The notes: generated by a model from the letters alone, not told the origin. Positions 34,682-44,476 are shown, counted from the stretch's first letter. The stretch: 56,000 bases of DNA from Fictibacillus nanhaiensis (GCA_017052515.1 JAFHKR010000035.1:1-56000); one strand, 5' to 3'. Program-made: numbers and translations.

Positions 34682-35437
34682 ATGCTTGAGTCCAAAAGAA
34701 AAGCCATTATTTTTATTACCTTATCTGTGTTATTAGCTATCCTTGCTGGAGTTATGTTTCTCCAGAAAGTCAAAGCGCTTAATAACCAACTAGGTGATAC
34801 AACCCCGGTATATGTAGCTAAGACTGAAATTATATCTCGTGAACTGATCAAGCCGAGCCAAGTTAAAACCATAGAAATTCCTAATAAATTTATTACGGAT
34901 AAACATATTGTCGATAAACGAGAATTGGCTAATATGGTTTCAATCGTTCCATTATCCAAAAATGACATCATAACAACCAGCATGTTAAAAGAAGCTTCAA
35001 ATGTACAAGATCAAAATAACAGACTAGTTACTATAGTTCCTTCTGAAAAAGTAAGCTTTGATCAAGAGCTGGAAATTTCCGATCGTGTGGATATTATCGT
35101 TTCACACAAATTTGAAGAAAAACCAAAAACAGAACTATTTATGAGTGATGTACTTGTTTCAATGGTAGCTAAGAAAGGCGAAAAGTTTCAAGGTGTACGT
35201 CTTGAAGTATCTGTAGAAGATGCAGCTAAACTTATCCATATGCAGAATTATGCTGACAGTGTTCGAATATTAAAAGCAAACGTGGGTAAATCTGAATCAA
35301 CAGATAAAAAAGAGCAGCCAGAAGCACCAAAACCTGAGACTCCAGCACCAGCACCAAAAGCTCCAGAGAAAACACCACCTGCTGAACCTAAGCCAGCAGC
35401 AAAACCAGCTCCGGCGCCAGCACCAAAAAAAGAATAG
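34682..35437 (+). CDS. cpaB: Flp pilus assembly protein CpaB/RcpC-like
   Basis: A 251-aa protein: one N-terminal helix (residues 7-27), then a SAF domain (TPVYVAKTEIISRELIKPSQ) and an RcpC-type domain with ITTSMLKEAS and SDRVDIIVSHKF. The last 50 residues are a Pro/Ala/Lys-rich tail such as crosses or binds the wall. CpaB is a periplasmic or wall-side part of Tad machines. It is the first gene of the operon. The ribosome site before its ATG is weak (AGAGAGG at about 12 bases). Confidence 0.87.
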   Translation: MLESKRKAIIFITLSVLLAILAGVMFLQKVKALNNQLGDTTPVYVAKTEIISRELIKPSQVKTIEIPNKFITDKHIVDKRELANMVSIVPLSKNDIITTSMLKEASNVQDQNNRLVTIVPSEKVSFDQELEISDRVDIIVSHKFEEKPKTELFMSDVLVSMVAKKGEKFQGVRLEVSVEDAAKLIHMQNYADSVRILKANVGKSESTDKKEQPEAPKPETPAPAPKAPEKTPPAEPKPAAKPAPAPAPKKE

Positions 35438-35479
35438 CTTTATTCATCAGAAAAGTAACATGATCTGGAGGTTCATTAA

Positions 35480-36628
35480 ATGAATACGCGTCAAAAAATT
35501 GTGGTCATTAGTGAAGATACACTACTAAAAGAGAACATTAGTAACTCTTTACTTGAATATGAAAAGGTAGAACATGTTTTGCCGTTCCAAATGGCGAAAG
35601 AGATAGATAGATTGGCACCTGATATTGCGATTGTGGCTAAACTGACGTTGGAACAGAGTGTTGAGATGGTTCAGAGCATACATTCTATCAATCCATCTGT
35701 GCAAATTATTTTTGTTTCAGATGTACCTGACTTTGAACTGTTACGAGAAGTTATAAGAGTAGGAGCAGTTGATTTCTTTGTCCTTCCAGAAGAACAGACT
35801 CTCATGCATGATTCATTAGAAAAGGTTTGCAAGGTCATCGAACAAAATAAGAAACAAGAAGGAAACGCACAAAGCTTTAAAAAAGGAAAAGGTACTATTA
35901 TCTCTTTTTATAGCGGAAAAGGCGGTAGTGGAAAGACACTGTTATCCACATCTTTTGCACAAACTTTAAAACTAGATTCAACTGCACAAGTTTTATTTAT
36001 AGATCTAAATCTTCAATATGGCGGAGCAGAAGCTTTTTTAGGATTGGATGAGAGTAGGTCAATAGTTGATTTAAAGCCTGTTATAGAAGAATTGAATGAG
36101 GGACATATCAAAAACGTTACTCAAAAAGAAAAGTTTTCATCATTAGAAGTATTGTTGAGTCCTTGTGACGCAGAATCAGCTGAAATGGTAGACACGGAGT
36201 TTATAACTAAACTACTAAGAACTTGTAGAAGAGCTTATGACTATGTAATTGTAGATCTCCCTGCTTATATGAATGAAGTGAACGTAACGGCATTAGAAGA
36301 ATCAGACTTAATCTATTATGTTATGAATTTAGATACACCATCATTAAGAGTATACAAAAACACAGAAGAGCTATTTAATAGATTGAGTATTAATACAGAA
36401 AACCGACTATTCTTTGTTTTTAATCAGGTGGGCAAAGAGAACGAACTTACGATTAAAGATTTTAAGAGCCTTTTAACAAAACCAGTTGTGGCAGAGATTA
36501 ATCGAGATCTTAAAGGGATACAAACTGCAATAAACAATAGCACTCCACTTAGAAAAGAGCCAAATGAAAAGAAAATCTCGGTTGCTGCTAAAGGCATTAA
36601 AAAATGGGTTGCTTCAACACTGAAGTAG
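35480..36628 (+). CDS. cpaE: Tad pilus localisation ATPase TadZ/CpaE-like
   Basis: A 382-aa protein with an N-terminal receiver-like domain (residues 5-120, with IVVISEDTLLKENI and AVDFFVLPEE, probably not phosphorylated) and a MinD/ParA-type ATPase with YSGKGGSGKTLLSTSFAQ near residue 144, including the signature lysine. TadZ places the pilus machine in the cell. GGAGGT lies before the ATG. Confidence 0.9.
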   Translation: MNTRQKIVVISEDTLLKENISNSLLEYEKVEHVLPFQMAKEIDRLAPDIAIVAKLTLEQSVEMVQSIHSINPSVQIIFVSDVPDFELLREVIRVGAVDFFVLPEEQTLMHDSLEKVCKVIEQNKKQEGNAQSFKKGKGTIISFYSGKGGSGKTLLSTSFAQTLKLDSTAQVLFIDLNLQYGGAEAFLGLDESRSIVDLKPVIEELNEGHIKNVTQKEKFSSLEVLLSPCDAESAEMVDTEFITKLLRTCRRAYDYVIVDLPAYMNEVNVTALEESDLIYYVMNLDTPSLRVYKNTEELFNRLSINTENRLFFVFNQVGKENELTIKDFKSLLTKPVVAEINRDLKGIQTAINNSTPLRKEPNEKKISVAAKGIKKWVASTLK

Positions 36629-36643
36629 AAAGGAGAAACGTAT

Positions 36644-38017
36644 ATGTCGCTCTTTAATAGAAAAATTTCTGAAACTATTAACGACAGTTCTAATCAAGAG
36701 CAAGGCTTTTCTTCTTATAATAACCCTTTTATTGATGAATTAGTGGAGCACTATAAAAACCGGTTATTGAATGAGTCAAATTTAGATCAGATAACCAATT
36801 TGTCTAGAGCAGAAATGAGATCAGCTATTGAACGTGTGGTCACACAGTTTATGCAAGAAGAAAAAGTGGTTATTCCAAGAAGTGATAAAGAAAAATTATT
36901 GACTAAGCTAATAGATGAATCTGTAGGATTTGGTCCTTTAGAAGCTTTGTTAAATGACGCGGATATAACAGAGATCCTCATTAATGGTCACGATGAAGTA
37001 TATATCGAGAAAAAAGGTAGACTCGAGCTTACGAATATGAAATTTAGAGATGAAGCACATGTGCGGCATATCATTGATCGAGTTGTTGCACCTTTAGGAC
37101 GAAGGATTGATGAAAGTTCTCCAATGGTTGATGCCAGGTTACATGATGGGAGCCGTGTAAATGCGGTAATACCACCAGTTAGCTTAAAAGGCACACTAGT
37201 TTCTATTCGTAAATTTAGAAAAGATCCGTTAACGATGGAAGAGTTAATTAAACTTGAATCTTTAAACGAAGAGATGAGTATTTTTCTGCAAGCAATCGTT
37301 ACAGCAAAAATGAATATTATCATCTCTGGGGGGACAGGTAGTGGTAAGACAACTTTATTGAACGGTGTTGCCCGTTCAATCCCTTTCAATGAACGCGTTA
37401 TAACAATAGAAGATTCTGCTGAATTACGTTTGAATCGACCAAACGTAGTAGGAATGGAAGCCAGACCTGCTAACGTTGAAGGTTCAGGAGAAATTACGAT
37501 TCGACAACTTGTAAAAAACTCACTGAGGATGCGTCCTGACCGAATTATCGTCGGTGAGGTTCGGGGACCTGAAGCGTTTGATATGTTGCAAGCCATGAAT
37601 ACAGGTCACGAAGGGTCGTTAACAACAGTCCATGCTAACTCACCTCGTGATGCTCTAGGGCGTGTTGAGGGGATGGTAATCATGTCAGGAATGGACTTGC
37701 CTACAAGTGTCATTCGAGAATATATCGTAGGAGCCATTGATTTTATTGTTCAGGGTGAAAGATTAACGGATGGTAAAAGAAAGATTGTATCTATCTCTGA
37801 ATTAGTAACTAATTCAGAAGGTAAGGTGCAGATTAATGAAATTTTTAAATACAAAAAAACTGGTATGGGAAGTTCAGGAGAGGTGAAAGGGCATTTTACA
37901 CCTACTGGAATTATCCCTGAATGTCTTGAAAGATTAAAGATTTTTGGATTGGATATAGATGAAGAAATGTTTAAGCCAGTAGGAGGTCAACTCCATGACT
38001 ATAGCCGTTCTATTTAG
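36644..38017 (+). CDS. tadA: Tad secretion ATPase TadA/CpaF
   Basis: A 457-aa hexameric secretion ATPase. Walker A is ISGGTGSGKTTLLNG near residue 227; the Asp box (VITIEDSAEL), Walker B (MRPDRIIVGEVRGPEAFDML) and the His box (NTGHEGSLTTVHANSPRDAL) follow in order. It powers both extension and retraction in Tad systems. It overlaps tadB by 23 bp. Confidence 0.96.
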   Translation: MSLFNRKISETINDSSNQEQGFSSYNNPFIDELVEHYKNRLLNESNLDQITNLSRAEMRSAIERVVTQFMQEEKVVIPRSDKEKLLTKLIDESVGFGPLEALLNDADITEILINGHDEVYIEKKGRLELTNMKFRDEAHVRHIIDRVVAPLGRRIDESSPMVDARLHDGSRVNAVIPPVSLKGTLVSIRKFRKDPLTMEELIKLESLNEEMSIFLQAIVTAKMNIIISGGTGSGKTTLLNGVARSIPFNERVITIEDSAELRLNRPNVVGMEARPANVEGSGEITIRQLVKNSLRMRPDRIIVGEVRGPEAFDMLQAMNTGHEGSLTTVHANSPRDALGRVEGMVIMSGMDLPTSVIREYIVGAIDFIVQGERLTDGKRKIVSISELVTNSEGKVQINEIFKYKKTGMGSSGEVKGHFTPTGIIPECLERLKIFGLDIDEEMFKPVGGQLHDYSRSI

Positions 38018-38921
38018 TTTAGCAGTACTTTTATTAATATTTGGAATTTATAGCTTGTTAGGTTATAGAGCACAAAAGAAAGAATGGAAAAGAAAAACGG
38101 AATCCTGGTACGGAGCAACAGATAAAAGAAAAAGTTATTTAGTCGTATTGGGAGATCGATTCGATCAATCACCTTATGCGGTCAAAATGTATGAAAAGCT
38201 CCAACAAGCCAATGTTCCATTAACACCTTCTGAATTTTACTCTATGCTGATTGTTGGTGGAATGGCAATAACCGTTCTTTCAAGCACCATGTTTAATATA
38301 CACATGCCAATCAATTTGTTAATTGCTATAGCATTAGTTGTAATAACGTACTATTCATTATTTGCTATCCGAAAAAACAAGTATCAACAACGATTCGATT
38401 CACAATTAGCTGAAGTTTGTCGCCTACTTGGAAATGCCGCGAGAGCAGGGATGACCATAACGCAAGGTGTAGAGCTTGTTTCAAGAGAAGTGGCAAATCC
38501 GGCAGGGGGAGAGTTTAAGAGGCTGGCTAATGAAATTAGACTAGGCGTGGATTTTGATAAGGCCATGGTGAATTTTCAGAAAAGAATTCCTTCTCGTGAT
38601 TTTAAATTGTTTATTGCAACCCTCCTTATTCAGAAAAGAGCGGGGGGGAATCTTCATTCCATATTAGATGGTATGGCACAAACCCTTGAAGATCGGAAAA
38701 TATTAAACCAAACCATTCAAACGATGACAGCAGAACAAAGATATATTTCGTATATTTTGCCAATGATACCCATATTCCTCATTTTAATCATGAATACTAT
38801 TATGGACGATTTCTTGTCACCGTTATCTACCTTACCAGGAATTATTTTACTCGTACTATTTATAGTAGGAACATTCCTAACTTTCTTCCTCGTTAGAAAA
38901 GTAACCAATATAAGGGTGTAA
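37995..38921 (+). CDS. tadB: Tad inner-membrane platform protein TadB
   Basis: A 308-aa type II/IV secretion F-domain protein with helices at residues 2-20, about 85-125 (two) and 245-305 (two). The F domain has LAEVCRLLGNAARAGMTITQGVELV and KRAGGNLHSILDGMAQTLEDR. TAGGAGGTC inside the end of tadA serves as ribosome site. Confidence 0.94.
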   Translation: MTIAVLFSLAVLLLIFGIYSLLGYRAQKKEWKRKTESWYGATDKRKSYLVVLGDRFDQSPYAVKMYEKLQQANVPLTPSEFYSMLIVGGMAITVLSSTMFNIHMPINLLIAIALVVITYYSLFAIRKNKYQQRFDSQLAEVCRLLGNAARAGMTITQGVELVSREVANPAGGEFKRLANEIRLGVDFDKAMVNFQKRIPSRDFKLFIATLLIQKRAGGNLHSILDGMAQTLEDRKILNQTIQTMTAEQRYISYILPMIPIFLILIMNTIMDDFLSPLSTLPGIILLVLFIVGTFLTFFLVRKVTNIRV

Positions 38922-38925
38922 TTAG

Positions 38926-39858
38926 ATGGATGCCATAATTATTATTTCCGTTTTCTTACTATGGTTTTTACTAATCATAGGTTTGTATAATCTATACGTT
39001 TATCAAAAAAAGAAACAAGCTTTAATCACTCACGTTAGGGAAGTAACTGATACTTACCAGTTTAATGTAAGAAAAAGAGAAACACCTAGTTCTAAATTGA
39101 TTAAAAGAGTTTTAAAATATGCCGATGATTTCTCTTCACTTGGACAACGGATAAACTTTTTTAGTGAACCTCATGATGTAGAAGATTGGTTAAGAAAAGC
39201 TGCTTATCCTTATGAATTAACTGTTGAAAGATTTCAAGGTACAAAGATGTTCTTTACAATTGTAGGATTCGGAGCAGGACTGATAGGATTGCTTCTCGGC
39301 TTACCATTTTCTCAGTTTGGTGTAATTGTTCTTCCTTTAGCTGGTTACTTTGGTACCATTATGTGGCTGAAGAGCAAAGCAAAGAAAAGACAAGAAGAGT
39401 TACGGTATGATTTACCTGATTTTTTAGATACAGTCAGCGTTAGTTTAGAAGCGGGTATTGGTCTTGATAAGACTCTTAATGAAGTCGTTAAATACTTTCA
39501 AGGTCCAATCAACGAAGAGTTTTCAAGATTTAACCAAGAAATTAGTCTAGGTGTTCCTAGAGAAGACGCGTATCGTGAGCTTCTTCGCCGAAACGATAAT
39601 CCTGAGTTTCAGACACTCATTAAATCTTTAATTCAAGGTCAGAAGCTTGGAGTTCCGATTGCTACAACTTTTAAGTCGCAAGCTCTTGATATGAGAGTGA
39701 TCAGGAGAGAATTAGCAAAAGAAAAGGCTGCGAAAGCCTCACCTAAAGTCACACTAATTACTACTTTTATTGTTGCACCAACCGCAATCATTATGATTGC
39801 TGGTTTGATGATATTAAACATGTTTTTTGGAGATGATAGTCTATTTAACTTTCTTTAG
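38926..39858 (+). CDS. tadC: Tad inner-membrane platform protein TadC
   Basis: A 310-aa F-domain protein, partner of TadB. It has an N-terminal helix, a helix pair near residues 105-150 and a last helix at 280-305. The core is RYDLPDFLDTVSVSLEAGIG and SLIQGQKLGVPIATTFKSQA. It begins 4 bp after tadB. Confidence 0.94.
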   Translation: MDAIIIISVFLLWFLLIIGLYNLYVYQKKKQALITHVREVTDTYQFNVRKRETPSSKLIKRVLKYADDFSSLGQRINFFSEPHDVEDWLRKAAYPYELTVERFQGTKMFFTIVGFGAGLIGLLLGLPFSQFGVIVLPLAGYFGTIMWLKSKAKKRQEELRYDLPDFLDTVSVSLEAGIGLDKTLNEVVKYFQGPINEEFSRFNQEISLGVPREDAYRELLRRNDNPEFQTLIKSLIQGQKLGVPIATTFKSQALDMRVIRRELAKEKAAKASPKVTLITTFIVAPTAIIMIAGLMILNMFFGDDSLFNFL

Positions 39859-39944
39859 TCTTAACGGAGGTGAACTGAATTAACCGGGTCTATCCATTTA
39901 ACATGTGCAAAGCTAAAAACTTACATTCTTGGGAGGAAACAAAA

Positions 39945-40136
39945 ATGATGAATTTATATGTAAAATTAATGAACCAACTATCTAATCAAAAAGGATCACA
40001 ATCACTTGAGTGGTTAGGTATTGCTGCTGTAATTGTAATTATCGTAGGAATGATTTCACAAGTATTTGGTGGAGACACTGCTTTTGGAGATGCAATTAAA
40101 AAGAAACTGGTAGAAATGGTAGATGATATCGGTTAA
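39945..40136 (+). CDS. flp: Flp-type pilin
   Basis: A 63-aa prepilin. A basic leader ends in QKGSQSLEW: cleavage after the Gly leaves Ser+1 and Glu+5, the Flp/type IV rule. The hydrophobic helix LGIAAVIVIIVGMISQVF follows, then a short polar tail. GGGAGG lies 8 bases before the ATG at 39945; a longer in-frame start at 39903 lacks a site. It is the only Flp pilin in the window and lies directly after tadC. Confidence 0.9.
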   Translation: MMNLYVKLMNQLSNQKGSQSLEWLGIAAVIVIIVGMISQVFGGDTAFGDAIKKKLVEMVDDIG

Positions 40137-40165
40137 GTAATACTTACATCGCTCACTCATAAACC

Positions 40166-40200
40166 GCACAACTTACAGCATGTATTGCTGTAAGTTGTGC
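40166..40200 (+). terminator. Strong hairpin after the pilin gene (partial terminator?)
   Basis: A perfect 15-bp stem (GCACAACTTACAGCA / TGCTGTAAGTTGTGC) with a 5-base loop. The tail CTTTACAT has few T, so it may only reduce read-through or protect the abundant pilin mRNA. Confidence 0.65.
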
Positions 40201-40227
40201 CTTTACATAATACAAGGAGGAGTGTAA

Positions 40228-41610
40228 ATGTTACTCAAACAAACAAGATATTTACTAGTAGTTATTTTTCTATTATTAGTAGTTTTAGTAGTAGGTTGTT
40301 CTAATAAAGAAAGCAGCACTAATGGTGATAACCAAGAAAAGGCTCAAAATAATGAGCAAAAAGACAAAGAGCCTCCAAAAAAGGATAAAAGTGAAGAAAA
40401 AGAACTAAATACTGACGTAACACCTCTCCCCACTTCTACTAACGAGATCTTTACATACCCAAATGGGGATTTGGCAGGTACATCACTGTATGGCTCTGAT
40501 GAAACTCAAAAGCAATTATTAAAAACAATGCCAAAGTTACCAAAAAATGCAGATAAGGAAACAGTAGATTTATATTTTAATAATTTAGTAGCACTTTATT
40601 GGAGTGGATTTGATGATCCTGCCACTCTTGTTGATAAGTGGGAATTGTATTCTTTTGGTAGCCCTGATATTGAAGATCAAAGGTATCAATTTAAAGAGAA
40701 CTATAATGTTGAAATAGTCTTAGATGCAAGTGGAAGTATGGCAAAAACGGTAAATGGAAAAACACAGATGGAACTTGCAAAAAGTGCTATAAACAATTTT
40801 TTAGGAGCTTTACCGGACAATGCCAAAGTCGGTTTAAGAGTATACGGTCATAAAGGTAGTGGATCAGATTCAGATAAAAAGCTCTCATGCAGTAGTTCAG
40901 ATCTCGTCTACGAAGTCGCTCAATATGACTCGTCTAAATTTAAACAGGCTTTAGATCCTATTCAACCAGTAGGGTGGACACCTATTACACTTGCATTGGA
41001 AGAAGCTCAGAAAGATTTATTAAAATATCCAGCTGAGAATAATAATAATATTGTTTTTCTTGTAAGTGATGGTATTGAAACCTGTGATGGCGATCCGGTT
41101 GCTGCTGCAAAAAAACTTTCTGATTCAAACATATCACCAATTTTAAATGTTATAGGGTTTAATGTAGATGCTGAAGGACAAAAGCAATTAAAAGAGGTAG
41201 CTAAAGCTGCTGATGGCATCTATTCAGATATTAGCGATCAGAAGCAACTGGACAACGAATTTAAACGGATTGAAGAGATTGCAAAACGCTGGGAACAGTG
41301 GAAAAAAGATTCTCTCCGTGAAGCAGATGCTGTAAAAGTGGAACGGTCCTTTGAAGCATTGGGCTTTAAAAATGAGTGGAATGATAAAGAAATTACGTTA
41401 ACAAATAATTTAGGTGGCTCAATTACTTTCCTTGCTAATAGTGATTATATTACAAAAGAGCAAAGAGAAGCTCTACGAGAAAAGAAAAATGAATTTGAAA
41501 CATTCTTAGATGAATCAGGCACTGAGGTAGAAGAATATTTAAGTACCATGAACGAAAAATCCTTTGAAGAAATGAAAAAATCAATAAATGAGAAGTATAA
41601 CAAAAATTAA
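40228..41610 (+). CDS. von Willebrand A lipoprotein, copy 1
   Basis: A 460-aa secreted lipoprotein with lipobox VVGC (Cys24). After a charged, disordered linker and an N-terminal region comes a VWA domain from residue 160 with a complete MIDAS: DASGS at 166-170, Thr in VGWTPIT and Asp in LVSDGIETCDGDP. Two Cys (in KLSCSSS and ETCDG) may form a disulfide. A helical tail follows. VWA proteins bind other proteins through a metal ion, and VWA proteins are common in Tad and sortase pili. A paralogue is at 51833. AAGGAGGAG precedes the ATG. Confidence 0.88.
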   Translation: MLLKQTRYLLVVIFLLLVVLVVGCSNKESSTNGDNQEKAQNNEQKDKEPPKKDKSEEKELNTDVTPLPTSTNEIFTYPNGDLAGTSLYGSDETQKQLLKTMPKLPKNADKETVDLYFNNLVALYWSGFDDPATLVDKWELYSFGSPDIEDQRYQFKENYNVEIVLDASGSMAKTVNGKTQMELAKSAINNFLGALPDNAKVGLRVYGHKGSGSDSDKKLSCSSSDLVYEVAQYDSSKFKQALDPIQPVGWTPITLALEEAQKDLLKYPAENNNNIVFLVSDGIETCDGDPVAAAKKLSDSNISPILNVIGFNVDAEGQKQLKEVAKAADGIYSDISDQKQLDNEFKRIEEIAKRWEQWKKDSLREADAVKVERSFEALGFKNEWNDKEITLTNNLGGSITFLANSDYITKEQREALREKKNEFETFLDESGTEVEEYLSTMNEKSFEEMKKSINEKYNKN

Positions 41611-41636
41611 AAGATAGACTGAAAGGGGATTATGAG

Positions 41637-42836
41637 GTGAAAACAAGATTAAAACCCTTTTTAGCCGGTTTTGCTGTTTTTACACTACTAATTATTCAAT
41701 TTACTCCTGTTATTGCATTTGCGTCTATTAATCCTTGGGAAGGTAATCCATGGGAAGGTAAAGAGTTTGAGGGTAATCCGTGGGAAGGAAACACTTGGGA
41801 GGGTAATACGTTTGAAAAAGACTCCTTTGAAAAGGATTCTTTTGAAAAGGACTCATTTCAAAAGGATCCAAACAATAGTACAAACCCTAATAACCCAGTA
41901 AATCCTAACAATCCGAATAACCCGCTAGACCCAAACAATCCCAACAACCCGAGTAACCCTGGTAATGTAGATCCCAATAATCCACAAGGACCGAGTAATA
42001 ACACCGATTCGTCAAATCCTGAAAATAATTCATCTGCTGATCCTGAATCGACAGATGAATCATCAGGTAAAGATGAAAGTTCTAAAGATAAAAAGGAAGA
42101 GTCAGAAACATGGGATAACATTAAATGGGTAGGTCAGGTTTTTACTGATCAATTTGCATTTGCTAGTAAAATGTTAGAAGATCAAGCTGCTCGTGACTTA
42201 ATAATTGCTCAAGGTGGAGAAGCGGTTGATACTACAGCAAGTAATCTTAGAAACTTCGGTTTAGGGACAGCCCTTTTATTTGCGAAGAATATATCAAAAG
42301 ATACTATTTTAGAGACTCCTTTTGATATGGCATACGACGCAAAAGACATATCCAATAATATTGCTCCTGCTGCAAAGGCAATGAAAGATAGTTGGAGTAT
42401 GATCAGTAATTCTAAATTAGGAGAGTTTTTCACCAGTAGAGGAGTCTTTAATGCAACTCCACCTACTGTTACACCACCAGTTCCTGGAATTGTCTCCAAG
42501 CTAAACGTTGGGTTAGCGGCTGTAGGAACGGTTACTTCAGGGATTGATGCAGTTAAGGCATATCAAGACGGAAACACAGTGGATATGGTTGGTAACATAG
42601 GAAGTACACTTATGAATGCAGGTGTTGTAGCTGCTGCTATTCCTGGAGCTCAAGCTGCTGCACCATTTATTATTGCTGGGGGCGCTGTCCTATACGGTGG
42701 TGCCATGATTGTAAAGCATAGTAAAACAATAGCCAAAGCAGCAAAGAAAACCTACGAATTCGCCAAAGACACTGTCAAATCAGTGGGTGATGGCATAAAG
42801 AATATTGCTAAAGGTATAGGGTCGCTATTTGGTTAA
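41637..42836 (+). CDS. Secreted protein with Trp-Glu-Gly pentads, copy 1
   Basis: A 399-aa protein with a signal peptide ending near AFA-SI (residue 30). The mature N-terminus is built of five-residue units of the form NPWEG / NTWEG / DSFEK (nine in a row), then an Asn-Pro repeat (NPNNP) and a Ser/Glu/Lys-rich stretch to residue 160. The C-terminal 240 residues are alpha-helical with two Gly/Ala-rich hydrophobic hairpins (GVVAAAIPGAQAAAPFIIAGG) and end KGIGSLFG. I do not recognise the family. A paralogue lies at 45841. The start is GTG. The next gene follows at 11 bp. Confidence 0.82.
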   Translation: MKTRLKPFLAGFAVFTLLIIQFTPVIAFASINPWEGNPWEGKEFEGNPWEGNTWEGNTFEKDSFEKDSFEKDSFQKDPNNSTNPNNPVNPNNPNNPLDPNNPNNPSNPGNVDPNNPQGPSNNTDSSNPENNSSADPESTDESSGKDESSKDKKEESETWDNIKWVGQVFTDQFAFASKMLEDQAARDLIIAQGGEAVDTTASNLRNFGLGTALLFAKNISKDTILETPFDMAYDAKDISNNIAPAAKAMKDSWSMISNSKLGEFFTSRGVFNATPPTVTPPVPGIVSKLNVGLAAVGTVTSGIDAVKAYQDGNTVDMVGNIGSTLMNAGVVAAAIPGAQAAAPFIIAGGAVLYGGAMIVKHSKTIAKAAKKTYEFAKDTVKSVGDGIKNIAKGIGSLFG

Positions 42837-42847
42837 GGAGATGAATT

Positions 42848-43672
42848 ATGTCATTAGAAACAAATTTTAAACAGTATAAACGATTCTTAGAAACAATAGA
42901 TATAGCAAAGTATACAGTTATTTGTAAGGAATCTCGTTTTCGCGTAGCGGCTTATAACAAATTAGGTAGTACAAAAGGTTATTTAGTTTTACGAGAGGAT
43001 GGAGATGTCGCCTCCAGAGATGAAGCAATTCCTCCGTATAGAATGTTTATGGCATTTAACTCGTATATGTTTGCTCTTCATGAACAAGGACAAGCAGAAA
43101 GTAATAAACCGACAGCGATTTTTAAAGATACGATAAATCTTTTAAATGAGATTAAACCGTTTGTTACAACAAGTAAAGATGATATTGAGATTGCTATCAA
43201 CAATATTCAAGAATTAGATGATGGTTATAAAAGAATTAAAGAAATACAACCAGAAGCTATGAAAATATTTAATGAAATGATGAAAGAAGGCATCTTAGAT
43301 CAAACTGTGTTAGACAATATAACATCACTAATGAAAGAATTTACACGTCTTCAGTATAAACATCTATATATTCAGATAAAGGCAAAAGAACAATTTGTCC
43401 GTATTTCTACAGAACTTAGTACAGTTTTGAATACTTTAAGTGGTGATGAAAGAAAAACAGCATCAAAAGCTGAAGATGTATTTAAATTTTTGACGGAGGA
43501 AAAGTATCAATCTGGATTAAGGAAAAGTTTAATAGAATTTGAAAAAGATCCTCAAGGTAACCAAGTTGCTTTTTTTGAACGTTCTAATTGGCAAGAGGCT
43601 TTAAGCCAAAATACCGATGATAAAAATGATATTTTGTTCGAAAAAACATTATTGTCACAGCTTAGAAATTAA
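42848..43672 (+). CDS. Unknown protein, LRN family member 1
   Basis: A 274-aa protein without signal or membrane helix. The N-terminal 80 residues hold LVLREDGDVASRDEA followed by FMAFNSYM; the middle is helical; the C-terminus is LLSQLRN. The same three marks recur in the genes at 46865, 49876 and 50774. It follows directly after a WEG protein, as member 2 does, which suggests the two products act as a pair. The function is unknown. Confidence 0.8.
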   Translation: MSLETNFKQYKRFLETIDIAKYTVICKESRFRVAAYNKLGSTKGYLVLREDGDVASRDEAIPPYRMFMAFNSYMFALHEQGQAESNKPTAIFKDTINLLNEIKPFVTTSKDDIEIAINNIQELDDGYKRIKEIQPEAMKIFNEMMKEGILDQTVLDNITSLMKEFTRLQYKHLYIQIKAKEQFVRISTELSTVLNTLSGDERKTASKAEDVFKFLTEEKYQSGLRKSLIEFEKDPQGNQVAFFERSNWQEALSQNTDDKNDILFEKTLLSQLRN

Positions 43673-43677
43673 TTAAG

Positions 43678-43707
43678 AACTAGAAAGAGCTTTAGCTCTT
43701 TCTAGTT
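43678..43707 (+). terminator. Hairpin after LRN member 1
   Basis: A perfect 13-bp stem (AACTAGAAAGAGC / GCTCTTTCTAGTT) with a TTTA loop. Few T follow, so it may be a partial terminator. Confidence 0.6.
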
Positions 43708-43735
43708 GTAAAATTAAAAAGAAGGAGGCTTCCGA

Positions 43736-44446
43736 ATGAACTACGCTAAAGAAGGGTTCAAGATTTATGTACAAAATATTGGCCCATTATTACTTCTTTC
43801 TTTCTCTATTGTTCTTCCAGTGTTACTGTTACACACCATCTATGTGAATTACATTTATGCCATTACAGTAAATTTTGCCTCGACATATATTGGAGACTTT
43901 GTAAACGCATTTCTTGTCATTATGTTAGTCGTTGTAATTCAACTTCCCTTTATACAATATGTACATTCTGATATTGAAGGTGAAGAAAATAAGATAAGGA
44001 AAGCCTATGTTGCTTTATTTAAATATGGATTTTCTGTTTATCTATTTGGTCTAGTTTATTCCTTTTTGACAATCATGGGACTTGCATTATTTATTATTCC
44101 AGGTGTATTACTTCTTATATTCTTCTTTTTGACACCTTATTTAACAGTTCTACGTCAAGAATCAGCATGGAAAACCTTTAAAATGGCTTTTGAATATGGA
44201 AAGAAAAATTTTTTATCTTTATTTGCTATTATTCTATTAACAAGTTTCGGTGAATTTTTAATTAGTATTGTTTCTCTTTACGGAGTGGCTTTAATTACAG
44301 CAAACTACTTAGCAATTTTATTTAGTCAACTTTTATTGAACATGCTACTACTCCCCCTTATTGTTTCCATAATTACACTTTATGCTAAGAACCTTGATCA
44401 AGGTGTGGTACCTGCTCGTGCGTTTAATAAGTTTGCTGAAAATTAA
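43736..44446 (+). CDS. Six-helix integral membrane protein
   Basis: A 236-aa protein with about six membrane helices. Its layout (GLALFIIPGVLLLIFFFLTP, then a cytoplasmic WKTFKMAFEYGKKNF segment) is like the YciC/DUF975-type membrane proteins and glycerophosphodiesterase membrane domains of Bacillus. No enzyme motif is seen. It lies inside the pilus locus and could be a platform or export helper. AGAAGGAGG precedes the ATG. Confidence 0.75.
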   Translation: MNYAKEGFKIYVQNIGPLLLLSFSIVLPVLLLHTIYVNYIYAITVNFASTYIGDFVNAFLVIMLVVVIQLPFIQYVHSDIEGEENKIRKAYVALFKYGFSVYLFGLVYSFLTIMGLALFIIPGVLLLIFFFLTPYLTVLRQESAWKTFKMAFEYGKKNFLSLFAIILLTSFGEFLISIVSLYGVALITANYLAILFSQLLLNMLLLPLIVSIITLYAKNLDQGVVPARAFNKFAEN

Positions 44447-44476
44447 ATTAAACAATAAAAAATGGAGTGAAGAGTG

